64,000 nt of DNA from positions 24,186,768 to 24,250,767 of the forward strand of contig NC_071355.1 of assembly GCF_943734655.1 (NCBI RefSeq), given 5' to 3'. The position numbers and the translations under genes are program-made. This document shows, piece by piece, positions 12,101-21,245 of this stretch (positions are counted from its first letter, which is position 1; each line of letters starts with the position of its first letter). The notes beneath the pieces are model-generated. The model made no database searches and was not told where the DNA came from. It saw nothing but the letters and a program-made list of their open reading frames with translations. The stretch is from Sabethes cyaneus (Eukaryota > Arthropoda > Insecta > Diptera > Culicidae).

Positions 12101-13429
12101 TTGAAACCTCAACTAGCCTTCTGGTCGTATACTACTATTGCACGGCCTAGGATAACCTATGCTGCAGTCGTATGGTGGCCAAAGGTGAACGAGGTGACAG
12201 CCCAAGCCAAACTAAACAAAGTTCAGCGCCTGGCCTGTCTTACAGTTACCAGTGCCATGCGTACAACACCTACTGCAGCCATGGAGGCAATGCTATGCTT
12301 ACTGCCTTTGCATCTTCATGTGAAGAAGGAAGCAGAGCTCGGCGCACTACGGTTGCAAAGGAGTAAAACCATACTCGAAGGTGACCAAATCGGTCATCTT
12401 CGCATACTTCGGGAATTCAATCTGACACCCTTAGTAACTTCAGTCTCTGACTGCATGGAAGCCAGGCCCAATATGGACGTTCCATATGAGGTGATTGAAA
12501 CAGATCGCTCAATGTGGAATAATGGAGGGCCAGATCTTCCATCTGGAACTATCTGTTTTTTTACAGATGGTTCAAAAATCGGGGCCTGCACAGGCTCCGG
12601 AGTCTACGGACCCGGCATCAGGGAAACTATCTCATTAGGAAAGTGGCCCACCGTTTTTCAAGCAGAAGTATATGCCATATACATCTGTGCGACAATATGC
12701 TTGAAACGAAAGTACAGGCATGCGAAAATCGGTATCTTCACGGACAGCCAAGCAGCACTACTGGCTCTCAAGTCCGCCAAATGCGTATCCAAACTAGTTT
12801 GGGAGTGCAGCACAGCATTGAGGGAACTCTCCCGCCAAAACAAAGTTTTATTACTTTGGGTGCCCGGTCACTGCGGAATCGAGGGCAATGAATTTGCTGA
12901 CAACCTAGCAAGACAAGGATCAGCTCAGCAATTTATTGGTCCTGAACCGTTTCTGGGCACCTCCACATCCGCCGTGAAAGGCGAACTGATGACATGGGAA
13001 AAGCTAGAAATAGCATCCCGTTGGAATCAAACACAGGGTTGTAGACAAGCTAAACAGTTTATCTACCCAAACCCTGCAGTAGCTAAAAAACTACTCCATT
13101 TAACTCGTAGTGAACTACGCACGATCACGGGACTCCTAACAGGACACAGCCCCGCTCTTTATCATTTAAAGAATATCGGCAAGGTATCATCTGACACCTG
13201 CCGCTTTTGTAACTCTGAACCTGAAAGTTCAGCGCATCTGCTCTGCTATTGCGGAGCTCTTGCATTATCAAGGCACAACTTCTTAGGAAGTTTCCTTCTT
13301 ACTCCATATCAGGTATGGAGCCTAAATCCCAAAACGGTTATTGGCTTTATAAACCATGTAGTACCGAATTGGGGCACAGGATTACAACTATTCCGCTCAA
13401 CTCCATCAATGGGTATGAGCGATCCGTAA
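12101..13429 (+). CDS. C-terminal ORF2 fragment: RT tail, RNase H, zinc-knuckle motif
   Basis: This is the C-terminal third of a non-LTR retrotransposon polyprotein, with no start codon of its own. The open frame runs back to an ATG at 12050, but those bases are flanking DNA. Numbered from that ATG, residues 18-100 resemble the RT thumb region (RPRITYAAVVWWPK). Residues about 168-290 are an RNase H domain with the acidic set D173 (FFTDGSK), E206 (QAEVYAI), D232 (FTDSQAA) and D284 (GNEFADNLA), plus H274 in WVPGHCG. Residues 384-401 carry the C-x2-C ... H-x2-C motif common in this group. RNase H places it among I-, LOA- or R1-related clades; the exact clade is not resolved. All catalytic residues are intact, but EN and the RT catalytic core are missing, so the copy cannot be autonomous. 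Confidence 0.9.
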   Translation: MKPQLAFWSYTTIARPRITYAAVVWWPKVNEVTAQAKLNKVQRLACLTVTSAMRTTPTAAMEAMLCLLPLHLHVKKEAELGALRLQRSKTILEGDQIGHLRILREFNLTPLVTSVSDCMEARPNMDVPYEVIETDRSMWNNGGPDLPSGTICFFTDGSKIGACTGSGVYGPGIRETISLGKWPTVFQAEVYAIYICATICLKRKYRHAKIGIFTDSQAALLALKSAKCVSKLVWECSTALRELSRQNKVLLLWVPGHCGIEGNEFADNLARQGSAQQFIGPEPFLGTSTSAVKGELMTWEKLEIASRWNQTQGCRQAKQFIYPNPAVAKKLLHLTRSELRTITGLLTGHSPALYHLKNIGKVSSDTCRFCNSEPESSAHLLCYCGALALSRHNFLGSFLLTPYQVWSLNPKTVIGFINHVVPNWGTGLQLFRSTPSMGMSDP

Positions 13430-13522
13430 ACTGTGTACAGCAATCGGGGCCTGCCACAAAAGACGATCATTAAGACTGTCGCAGTGGCCTTTTAACCCAA
13501 TGCCCTTCTGGCATACAAAAAA
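12101..13522 (+). mobile_element. 5'-truncated non-LTR retrotransposon with target duplication
   Basis: The insert starts inside the RT C-terminal region and ends in a short A-run at about 13517-13522. The sequence aattactatgaa precedes it (12089-12100) and recurs directly after it (13523-13534), as a target-site duplication. Upstream, a 15-base unit ggtaattactatgaa is present twice in tandem (12071-12100). Five-prime truncation plus an A-rich tail and flanking direct repeats is the usual outcome of target-primed reverse transcription. The undamaged reading frame suggests a fairly recent insertion. Confidence 0.85.
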
Positions 13523-13534
13523 AATTACTATGAA

Positions 13535-13933
13535 GCAGCAACATACCCTACGTCTTTCTGAAAGGTAGCGGAAATAGGGGTTTATCCCAAAAAATCTAAC
13601 CCGAAAAATGGTCAGGTTTTAAAGGCTACTAACTACTGAAAGGCTACTGAACTAAAGAACCTTAGAGAGTCGCCATCTTAAACCGAAAATTCCAATCGAA
13701 CAGAATCAGTTGTCAAAAGTAAGTCCAATCGAACAGGATACTTGTCAAAACATGGATTATAATCGGAGCATGCAAAAGAGTAACAACTAGAGAACCTGTA
13801 ATAGATAGAGAGACGCCATCTCAAACCGAGAACATTTTTTGAGCAGATTTTTCTAAATTTTTAGCAGCTTTTCATGAATTATTCGAAATAAAAGCTTCAG
13901 AAAAAGGTTCCTTGAGTATGTTATTATTATATG
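13535..13933. other. No gene recognised
   Basis: Short AT-rich stretch. Two similar phrases (ccaatcgaacag near 13692 and 13727; gagagtcgccatct / gagacgccatct near 13665 and 13808) hint at an old local duplication. Nothing coding is visible. Confidence 0.4.
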
Positions 13934-13946
13934 TAGCATCGTGAAA

Positions 13947-14161
13947 TCCCCTCCCAGGTGGCTTCGGGGTATAACGCCTGGCCTAATAAGCCAGTCGTCG
14001 TCTGTTTGAATCTCGGCTGGGAGAGGCTGTTAGAGTCAATAGGATCATAGCAACTGGCCCTGCAATAGCCCTGTACTCTAACAGCTGGCTGCGAAGTCTG
14101 TCGTATAAAAACAGGTCAAGTTTCAATAACGAAATGTAGCACCTAGGCTTTGCTTTTTTTT
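13947..14161 (+). mobile_element. tRNA-derived SINE with 13-bp target duplication
   Basis: A Pol III A-box-like string (tggcttcggggt, 13959-13970) and a B-box-like string (gtttgaatctc, 14004-14014) are spaced as in a tRNA. A tRNA-unrelated body follows (gaggctgttagagtcaatag) and then a tail ending ctttgctttttttt. The direct repeat tagcatcgtgaaa flanks it (13934-13946, 14162-14174). A homologous site without the SINE is present near 63197. The same family occurs in reverse at 52718-52890. Confidence 0.85.
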
Positions 14162-14420
14162 TAGCATCGTGAAACTCAAAATCTCTAATTAAAATAACAG
14201 ACAACAGCAGTATAACTATTTACGGTATATCCATTAACTGTAGTAAAATAATCATGAAAAGCAAATACATATCTAGATTTTATAAAAGTTATTTAATCCA
14301 GATGTCTATTGATCACAGAACACTCTGTGCGTGAGGCAACACTGACATTCGCAGCTGCATTGTTGCTAGATTATTTGTTTCAGATGGCGATTTTCTAAGT
14401 CTCACTAACCTGAAACTATG
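14162..14420. repeat. Dispersed repeat shared with 63190-63665
   Basis: The blocks tatttacggtatatccatta, the tatctagatt neighbourhood, and the gcattgttgctagattattt block recur at about 63190-63430 and again at 63475-63665. Shared text also appears at the far side (about 15551-15590 versus 63445-63480, gattaactccgtgacc type), so one longer repeat may have been interrupted between 14420 and 15550. No coding function is seen. Confidence 0.65.
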
Positions 14421-14713
14421 CAGAAAAACTCACGATTGATTTTTTTCTGTTTCCATCGTAAGAAGCACAAAACTCACACAAATTTCTTCCCGCTTGATCA
14501 CATTCTGCATTCATTGGTTCAACTGCTGCCCGGAGCTATGCACACATTCATACAAATTCGTTATTGAACTGCATAGGCATTCTCTCTCGCGATACGTAGT
14601 AGCTGTCAGTGAGCGTGAGAGAATGAATCACTAAATAAATCGCAAAGTTAAACTTAAACAAGTATTTTAATTGCATGTTTACCTAATTCTTATAAAGCTT
14701 TTTACTTTCTAGT

Positions 14714-15050
14714 GTGCAGTGCAGTGTTCGGATTTCGGGTGGATTGTCAAGTTCATTCGAATCACACAGAGGGCTTCGTCAAGGTGATGATCTTTCATGC
14801 CTGCTGTTCAACATCGCGCTACAAGGTGTTATAAACCGTGCGGATATCAACACGCGGGGCACGATATTCAACAAATCTAGTCAATTCGTCTGCTTTGCCG
14901 ATGACATGAATATTATCGGCAGAATATCTGTGGCGGTGGCTGAACAGTACACCAGACTAACGCGCGAAGCAGAAAAGATTGGGTTAATGATAAATACGTC
15001 TAAAACAAAGTACATGCTGGCCAGCAGAACCTGTGGAAGAAAGAAGCAAA
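14714..15050 (+). pseudogene. Reverse-transcriptase fragment of a non-LTR retrotransposon
   Basis: The translation from about 14714 contains RGLRQGDDLSCLLFNIAL (the RT motif around GLRQGD), then FADDMNIIGR with the catalytic Y/F-A-D-D box. The thumb motif LMINTSKTKYMLAS follows. This is the central palm of a non-LTR RT, about 110 residues out of a domain of some 250. The flanking sequence is unrelated: upstream there is no RT N-terminus, and downstream the frame leaves the family after the lysine-rich CGRKKQ. It belongs to the same RT family as the fragments at 15825, 24005, 33780, 35265, 41165 and 45510. The clade is undetermined (RTE- or CR1-like by eye). Confidence 0.85.
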
Positions 15051-15059
15051 ATGCTCACA

Positions 15060-15824
15060 GCGGAATTTCGTTCACATTGCCTAGCAATAGAGATAGCACA
15101 TATGATAGCGAGAGAAATTCATACGTGAGTTGGGCGCATGTGATCATGGTTGAAATTTCGTGTGACTGAAATCTCAATGAGTGTTTTGCTGCTATGAATT
15201 TCTCAACACTGCATCGATGAACACCTCAATGGCAAAGTTGCAGAAGGAGGCGGAAAGAAAGTCAATCTAGGAGTGCCCATGGAAGATAGAATTGTCCCAG
15301 CACCTGATCTGCAAGCAGGCTTCATTTTGCTCATCTTATGCATGCAAAGGCAGAGCAGACTGCTTCTCGCAACGATCAAGTACTTTCGCTTTTTGTTCAA
15401 CCGTTTCCTCTCCCTCCGAACGATGCCTGAATACAGTTTTCTCCTACGACCACACATCTTGCGCAGAAGCAGCACTAGTATTTTCTTCGCACACTGGAGA
15501 CAGAAGACTATTCGCTCCGTGACCCAAAGAGAATATGCGATAGGCAATTATATGGACTGGAACGATTAACTCCGTGACCTTGAGAGCATGCATTCGGTAG
15601 CGCTCCGGCAGAAAAAGAAAGATGAAACCAAACTAATGCTCACTTGCCGGCAGAGCAAAGCAGCAAAGCACTGCAAAAGCAAAACAAAGCTGGTCGCGTT
15701 GGAGAAGGTAACATCCGACTGAGAGAGAGCAAATCAATTCGTCTTCTGTGCTCTGCCAGTAAAACGCCGAGAATTGAGATTTTTTGCAGAGCACAGCAGA
15801 AGCCTGTCTCCAAGAAGTCAAACG
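15060..15824. other. No gene recognised between two RT fragments
   Basis: Mixed-composition sequence with short overlapping frames on both strands. A pair of similar phrases (agagcaaagcagcaaagc near 15652 and gcagagcacagcag near 15786) suggests a degenerate internal repeat. No family motif was recognised. Confidence 0.4.
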
Positions 15825-16005
15825 AGAAATCGGGTTGCTGAAGACCAACAAAGCCGCTGGTAAGGCCTACCTTCCGGCAAAGCTTTAGAAGCATGGCCGA
15901 CAAACGCTGGCAACGGCTTTACACTGAATTATTTACAAGAATTGTGAAAAGGAGAAGCCTACCGGAGGAATGTGTGGAAGGAGTGGTTTGGTGATCGACT
16001 CGACT
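15825..16005 (+). pseudogene. RT N-terminal fragment, interrupted by a MITE
   Basis: The translation reads LLKTNKAAGKAYLPAKL followed by a frame with ATAL and EEC/EG segments. This matches the start of the RT domain (K-N-N-K-A-A-G-x-D-x-x-P-x-E-L) in non-LTR elements. A stop and frame changes break it. The coding similarity runs up to the point where the MITE at 16015 begins and resumes after it (16409) with CNYRGI, the next conserved RT block. The two parts therefore belong to one decayed element. Confidence 0.75.
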
Positions 16006-16014
16006 GCTGCAAGC

Positions 16015-16408
16015 CAGGGATGGTTCGATCACTCTGACTCAATTTTGATTCATTTGAGAGTACCGCCTCAGCCGAGCAAAATTTGACAAAGTGATATATT
16101 AGACATTTGTAAAACAAATTATTATTACTACAATTTTGCCGAATAAAGTTTTGCTGTATCTTTTGTAGGTACGGCGCTACAATGCTAGTAACTCTTTATT
16201 GACTAAATGAACGTTCATTTAGTTACTAAAGAGATACTAGCATTGTAGAACCGCAAATACAAAAGATACATCAAAACTATATTCAGCAAAATTGTAGACA
16301 ATAACTAGTTCTATAAATGTCCCATATATTATTTTATCAAATTTTGCTCGGCTAAGACGATACTGTCAAATGAATCAAAATTGAGTCAAAGTGATCGAAC
16401 CATCCTTG
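16015..16408. mobile_element. Palindromic hAT-like MITE (copy 1, complete)
   Basis: Nearly the whole 394 bp is one inverted repeat. The left end is cagggatggttcgatcac, the right end's reverse complement is caaggatggttcgatcac, and the arms meet around aacgttcatttagt near 16207. The flanks gctgcaagc (16006-16014) and gctgcaac (16409-16416) are an 8-bp duplication with one extra base. CAGGG ends with 8-bp duplications fit the hAT superfamily; that call is inference. Other copies are at 17766-17969 (half) and 42604-42934. Confidence 0.85.
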
Positions 16409-16760
16409 GCTGCAACTATCGCGGCATATTGATTTCAAATCAGCATACTACACAGTTGATCAAGACCAGCTATGGCGGATAATGCACGAATGCGGTTTTC
16501 CGGATAAACTGACGCGACTAATCAAAGCAACATTGGACCGAGTGATGTGTTTCGTGCGTATTCCAGGGACACTATCGAGTCACTTTGAGACGCGGCGAGG
16601 GTTGAGACAAGGTGACGTCTAGGATGATCCGACGAGCGGGCATTGCAACGAGAGGCACCATTTTAACCAAGGGTAACCAACTTCTAGCCTTTGCAGATGG
16701 TTTTGATGTTATAGCTAGGAACGGAGGAGGCAATCTACTCCAGACTGATTTGTGACTTTT
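16409..16760 (+). pseudogene. RT fragment continuing past the MITE, with internal deletion
   Basis: After CNYRGI the translation jumps (deletion) to a block resembling the palm: LWRIMHECGFPDKLTRLI, then ETRRGLRQGDV. A stop follows, then IRRAGIATRGTILTKGNQLL and AFADGFDVIA. The catalytic box reads FADG where FADD is expected, so the second aspartate is lost. Similarity fades after about 16760. It is colinear with the 15825-16005 part and decayed. Confidence 0.8.
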
Positions 16761-16906
16761 GAGACGACTGGAAAATTGGTGATGAGTGGCTCACCGCTCA
16801 AGATCGAGTTGACTAGAGAAGACTGCTTGAAATAGCACGAGGCGAATATATGCTGCCGACGCTACGGCTCCCGGCTCTATGCTGCCGACGATGACGACAA
16901 AGTAAT

Positions 16907-17290
16907 CTACACTAAAAAAAATTAGCACGTCAAGTTTACGTGAAAACATAGGTAGGGTGATTTATGTATTTTGGACAAGCGTTACGGTTCAGCAATTTTG
17001 GACATTTTCCATTTGATTTTGCCGTAAAAGTCCAACAATAGAGTACGCGTAACGGCTGTCCAAAATATATAAATCACCCTAATTCTCATCCATCACACTT
17101 TTCATGTAACATTCACGTGAATTGTTGGTAACTCACACTGACACTAACCAGTTCACGTGTAATCCCGGTAAATTTTATCAATTTCATTCATCAATATCAT
17201 GAACTAGTGCATGAAGTTCACGTAAGTTGCTGTACAGAATTTTACATGATTTTTCACGTGGATGTGACGTGTCGATTTTTTTGAGTGTAG
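16907..17290. mobile_element. MITE with ACACT(A/C)AAAAAAAT ends and CACGTGAA motifs
   Basis: The left end ctacactaaaaaaaatta and the right end's reverse complement ctacactcaaaaaaatcg form terminal inverted repeats. Inside, strings of the type cacgtgaa or ttcacgtg recur (near 16935, 17112, 17150, 17217, 17255). A second MITE sits within it at 16955-17079. No coding. The exact outer base and duplication are uncertain. Confidence 0.7.
16955..17079. mobile_element. TA-flanked MITE nested in another MITE
   Basis: The left end gggtgatttatgtattttgg and the inverted right end (reverse complement gggtgatttatatattttgg) bracket 125 bp. TA dinucleotides flank both sides (16953-16954, 17080-17081). A TA duplication suggests a Tc1/mariner-type mobiliser. 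Confidence 0.8.
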
Positions 17291-17765
17291 TGTTTTTATT
17301 AAATGACCATCATAACCCCAACCTTCACTATAACTTAGTTAGGCTGAAGAAATAGTAGCAATAGGTTGAAAATAGGCGCTAGGGTATAAATTTCCTAACG
17401 AGTTTTTCAAATAATTCAAATAATACCGCTAAGGGCAAAACAAACGTACCGCAGTTCTATAGTTTAACGACAACTACTGGTATACGTTCTGAAAGTTTCA
17501 TTACGATTCATTACAGTAGGGCAAAGGGAATTTTCAGATACGAATGTATTCATTTTGAAAAGAACGGTTTTGAAAATTGATGAAACTTTTACGTATTTGG
17601 GCTTTCTTCTCGGTTTTCCTTAGTAGCAGAGCGGTTTCTGTTCGGCAATGCATCACCTTGGGCAATGATAATTCTAATCAGAAGTTTGTTCAATTGTTTG
17701 TCGTTACGAATGGCCAGCTGCAAATGACATGAGATGGTTCTAATCTTCTTGTTGTCACGAGCGGC
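17291..17765. other. No gene recognised
   Basis: AT-rich sequence with no frame, repeat or RNA gene that I can support. Confidence 0.4.
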
Positions 17766-17969
17766 AAATAAACGTTCACTTAGTTACTAATGAGGTACTA
17801 GCATTGTAGCTCCGTAACTACAAAAGATACAGCAAAACTTTTTTCAGCAAAATTGTAGATAATAACTAGTTCTACAAATGTCCCATATATAACTATGTCA
17901 AGTTTGGCTCGGCTGAGGCGGTACTGTCAAATGAAACAAAATTGAGTCAAAGTGATCGGACCATCCCTG
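17766..17969. mobile_element. Half copy of the palindromic hAT-like MITE (copy 2)
   Basis: The sequence matches the right arm of the 16015-16408 element from its centre (aacgttcacttagttact) to the end (gaccatccctg). The left arm is missing, so the copy cannot fold back and no duplication can be read. Confidence 0.85.
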
Positions 17970-18520
17970 CGTGAAGGAAGTCTAGATTTTTACAACACGA
18001 AGGTTTAAAAAAATTCTTTTCTCTGCTAATCGCCTCAGACTATGGTAAGAACAAAACAAGTTCAATGTTATACAACCAGCATCTTACGCCCATAGTTGAT
18101 CGTTTTTCAAAGTAACAAATTTTGAAAGGAGCATTTTTGCGACTTTTAACATTTTAAATAACCGAAAAGTATACACACGATATCTTTAACCCATTTTCTC
18201 CCAGCGTTACGAAAACGCAACGCTCCCTTCTCACAACTCTAGAGAAGGCTAGGTTGAAGATATCAACTTAAGCCGTAAGAACAGATAAAGCGGATGACTG
18301 GGTCCCCATCCTTGCTCAATAAGCCGTAGGAATAAAAGAGTTAGAGCAAACTCTTCCATAAGATTACCACGGGTAAAGCAAAGCAAACTGTTTTATTCAT
18401 ACGGCCTAATGTGGTTGACAACAGACAGAACCTCTTTACAAGATAAACTAAGAAAAAGATAGAACTTTTCACTGCAATTCTGTAATAACTATATCTATTT
18501 ATATTTTGTATTTTTATATA
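17970..18520. other. No gene recognised
   Basis: AT-rich sequence, no supported feature. Confidence 0.4.
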
Positions 18521-18566
18521 ATCTATAAGAGGCTTAAGTCTGTACCGAAAACCAGGTCTCTGACAG

Positions 18567-20074
18567 CACTATGGGCCAGAAATTAAAATTTCGGGATTAA
18601 TATATTTGCGGTTAAACGCCATGTCTCAGCTCAATGCAGTCTTCGACAACTTTTTAAATGAAAAAATGATGCATCTATTGAAGGGGTCGTCCAATATTTA
18701 GGTGTTACTTTAACAACAATTTAAGTAATAACTTTTTGAGTAAATTTATTTTCACCTTTTTGGTTTCAAAATATTAAAGATAAACCAATTTCAAGTATTT
18801 TTTCTGAAGATATCAAACTTCTACCTTTTACCCATTTTCAGCAATAGACCTTTGTTTATAAACGACCCCTCAATTCACATTTCTTTTTGTGACATGTTTA
18901 TTTCCACAAACAGCTCAATGTGATATTCTAGACAACATTTTGCACATAAAAGAGGAATATTTTTGCTGAAGACTGTTTTGCTTTTTCTACATTAATTAAT
19001 AAGATATATCTGTTTTTAGGTTAAAAACCGTCTGATGAAAAATGTGTATTTTTTCAAGGGTGGTGTCTTCGGAGAAGTAAAATAATAAAATATAGTGCAT
19101 CTTCCTGCACTATTAGGGTGACCATGAATTCGCCTATTAGGGTGATACAAACTTTTGTTTTCTTAAATAATTTAAAAAAAAAGTTTTTTTTTCTCCAAAA
19201 GTTGCAGAAAATACTAAAATAAGCAACTTTGCCGAATAAAGTAACTATCTATCTCTTACCGATTGCGAAATATAATGCTGTGTTAAAAAAGAGCACTTAA
19301 AAATCAATTACACTCAATAACTTTGCACACGATTATTTTATTGCTTTCAAATGTTCTACAAAGTTATTCAGTATGTTGAAATTCATATTTTCTGTGAAGA
19401 CTGTTTGACGCTAGGACGCATATTTATTAAGTTATAATATGTATGAAAAAAAAAATCCGTACTATTCCCAGGTATTCCCAGCCATGTTATTCCCAGATAT
19501 TCTCTGAAATACACATTTGGGCAGATAGTTTTAATAATTCCCTACAAATTGGTATGCAAACTAATTGCAAATACTTGCAGATGGCTAAGATATTCGGATT
19601 TTTCATCAGACGGTTTTTAACCTAAAATCAGTTATATCTTATTAATTAATGCATATAAAGCAAAACAGTCTTCAGCAAAAATATTTCTCTTTTATGTGCA
19701 AATTATTTTCTAGAACATCACATTGAGCTGTCTGTTGAGCTAAACATGTTACAAGAAGAAATGTGATTTGAGGGGCCGTATATAAACAAAGGTATATTGC
19801 TGAAAATGGGTAAAAGGTAGAAGTTTCATATCTTCACTCAAATTACTTGAAATTGGTTTATCTTTAATATTTTGAAACCAAAAAGGTGAAAAAAAGTTTA
19901 CTCAAAAAGTTATTACTTAAATTGTTGTTTAAGTAACGCTTAAATATTGGACGACCCCTTCAAAATATTCATCAATTTTTTATTCAAAAAGTTGCCGAAG
20001 ACCACATTGAGCTGAGACATGCCGTTTAACCGCAAATATTTTTGTCCCGAAATTTTAATTTCTGGCCCATAGTG
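18567..20074. mobile_element. Complete CACTATG-ended foldback element (Transib-like)
   Basis: The element starts cactatgggccagaaatta and ends in the inverse. Long inverted arms run far inward, with matching tttttggtttcaaaatatta blocks on both sides. The 5-base repeat gacag flanks it (18562-18566, 20075-20079). The opposite arm of the large structure reads ctctgacaggacgtc without a break (reverse strand, near 27690), confirming the insertion. No transposase frame. This copy supplies the empty site for the Helitron at 5499. Confidence 0.88.
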
Positions 20075-20129
20075 GACAGGACGTCATAAGAGGCTTATTG
20101 GTAACTAACGCTTTCGTAGCAATGGGTTG

Positions 20130-20692
20130 TATTCTCAGTCACCTCACCGGTCGACTGCTGGACTGCTCGATTTGATTGCTCGACTGGACTGGTGGATTAG
20201 ACTGCTCGATTTGATTGCTCGACTGGACTGCTTTACTGTACTACTCGACTGAACTGTTCGATTCGACTGCTTGACTCAACTGATTGGACGGATTGGACGA
20301 TTCAACTGCTCGACTTAACTGCTCGACTGAATCGCTTGACTCAACTGCTTGACTAAACTGTTGGATTCGAGTGCTCGACTCAACTGCTCGACTAGACTAC
20401 TCGATTCAACTGCTCGACTCAACTGTTTGACTTAATCGCTTGACCCGACTGCTTGACTAAACCATTCGGTTCGACTGCTCGACTGGACTACTCGATTCAG
20501 CTGCTCGACTTGACTGCTCGACTCGACCACTCGATTCAACTGCTCGACCGGACTGCTTGCTGAACAGCTTGATTTAACAGCTCGAATAGACTGCTCGATT
20601 TGACTGCTCGACTTGACTGTTCGACTCGACTGCTCGACCCAACTGCTTGATCCGGTTGCTTGATTCGACTGCTCAATTCGATTGCTTGTTGC
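20130..20692 (+). repeat. Tandem array of gactgctcga-type units (left arm)
   Basis: Degenerate units of about 10-20 bases built on gactgctcgactcaactg run through the whole interval. The mirror array is at 26780-27640. Confidence 0.9.
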
Positions 20693-21245
20693 AATATCAT
20701 ATGGTCGGTGTTAAATCAGACCGGACCAAGTCGCAAAATTTTAAAAAATGAGTTAATGATAGCAAACGATCAAGAATCTTCTAAGCAACATTTTGCTCTA
20801 ATTAGACTACATAAATGTTGCAAACTGCCAGAGTTAGAAGATGATGCATGCAAACTTTGAATGAGTTTTCTCGAAGTCAGAATTTTACCACTCGGTTCTG
20901 TCTGACTTAATACCGACCATATGAATCGGTTTGTGGCAGACAATAGACGGTTCAGAGTCCCTCACACAAAAAAGCCATATTGCCCGCCTATAGAATCAGC
21001 ACAGTGGAGATAATGTTTTTATTCAGTTAAATAAAATACAATACGACCATACAAACTATTTGTTTCACTTTTCGACTATGTACAACATCTTAGAGCTATA
21101 TTATGCAATATAAGAACTCAAAGAACTAATACAAAGATTAAACATCTTCGCAAACACTGGCCAATGGAATGTATCCGCAGTTTTCTGAATTCTGAACAGA
21201 CATTTATATTTTTAGGATCGTAACATTCGGGCTCAGCTAATTAAT

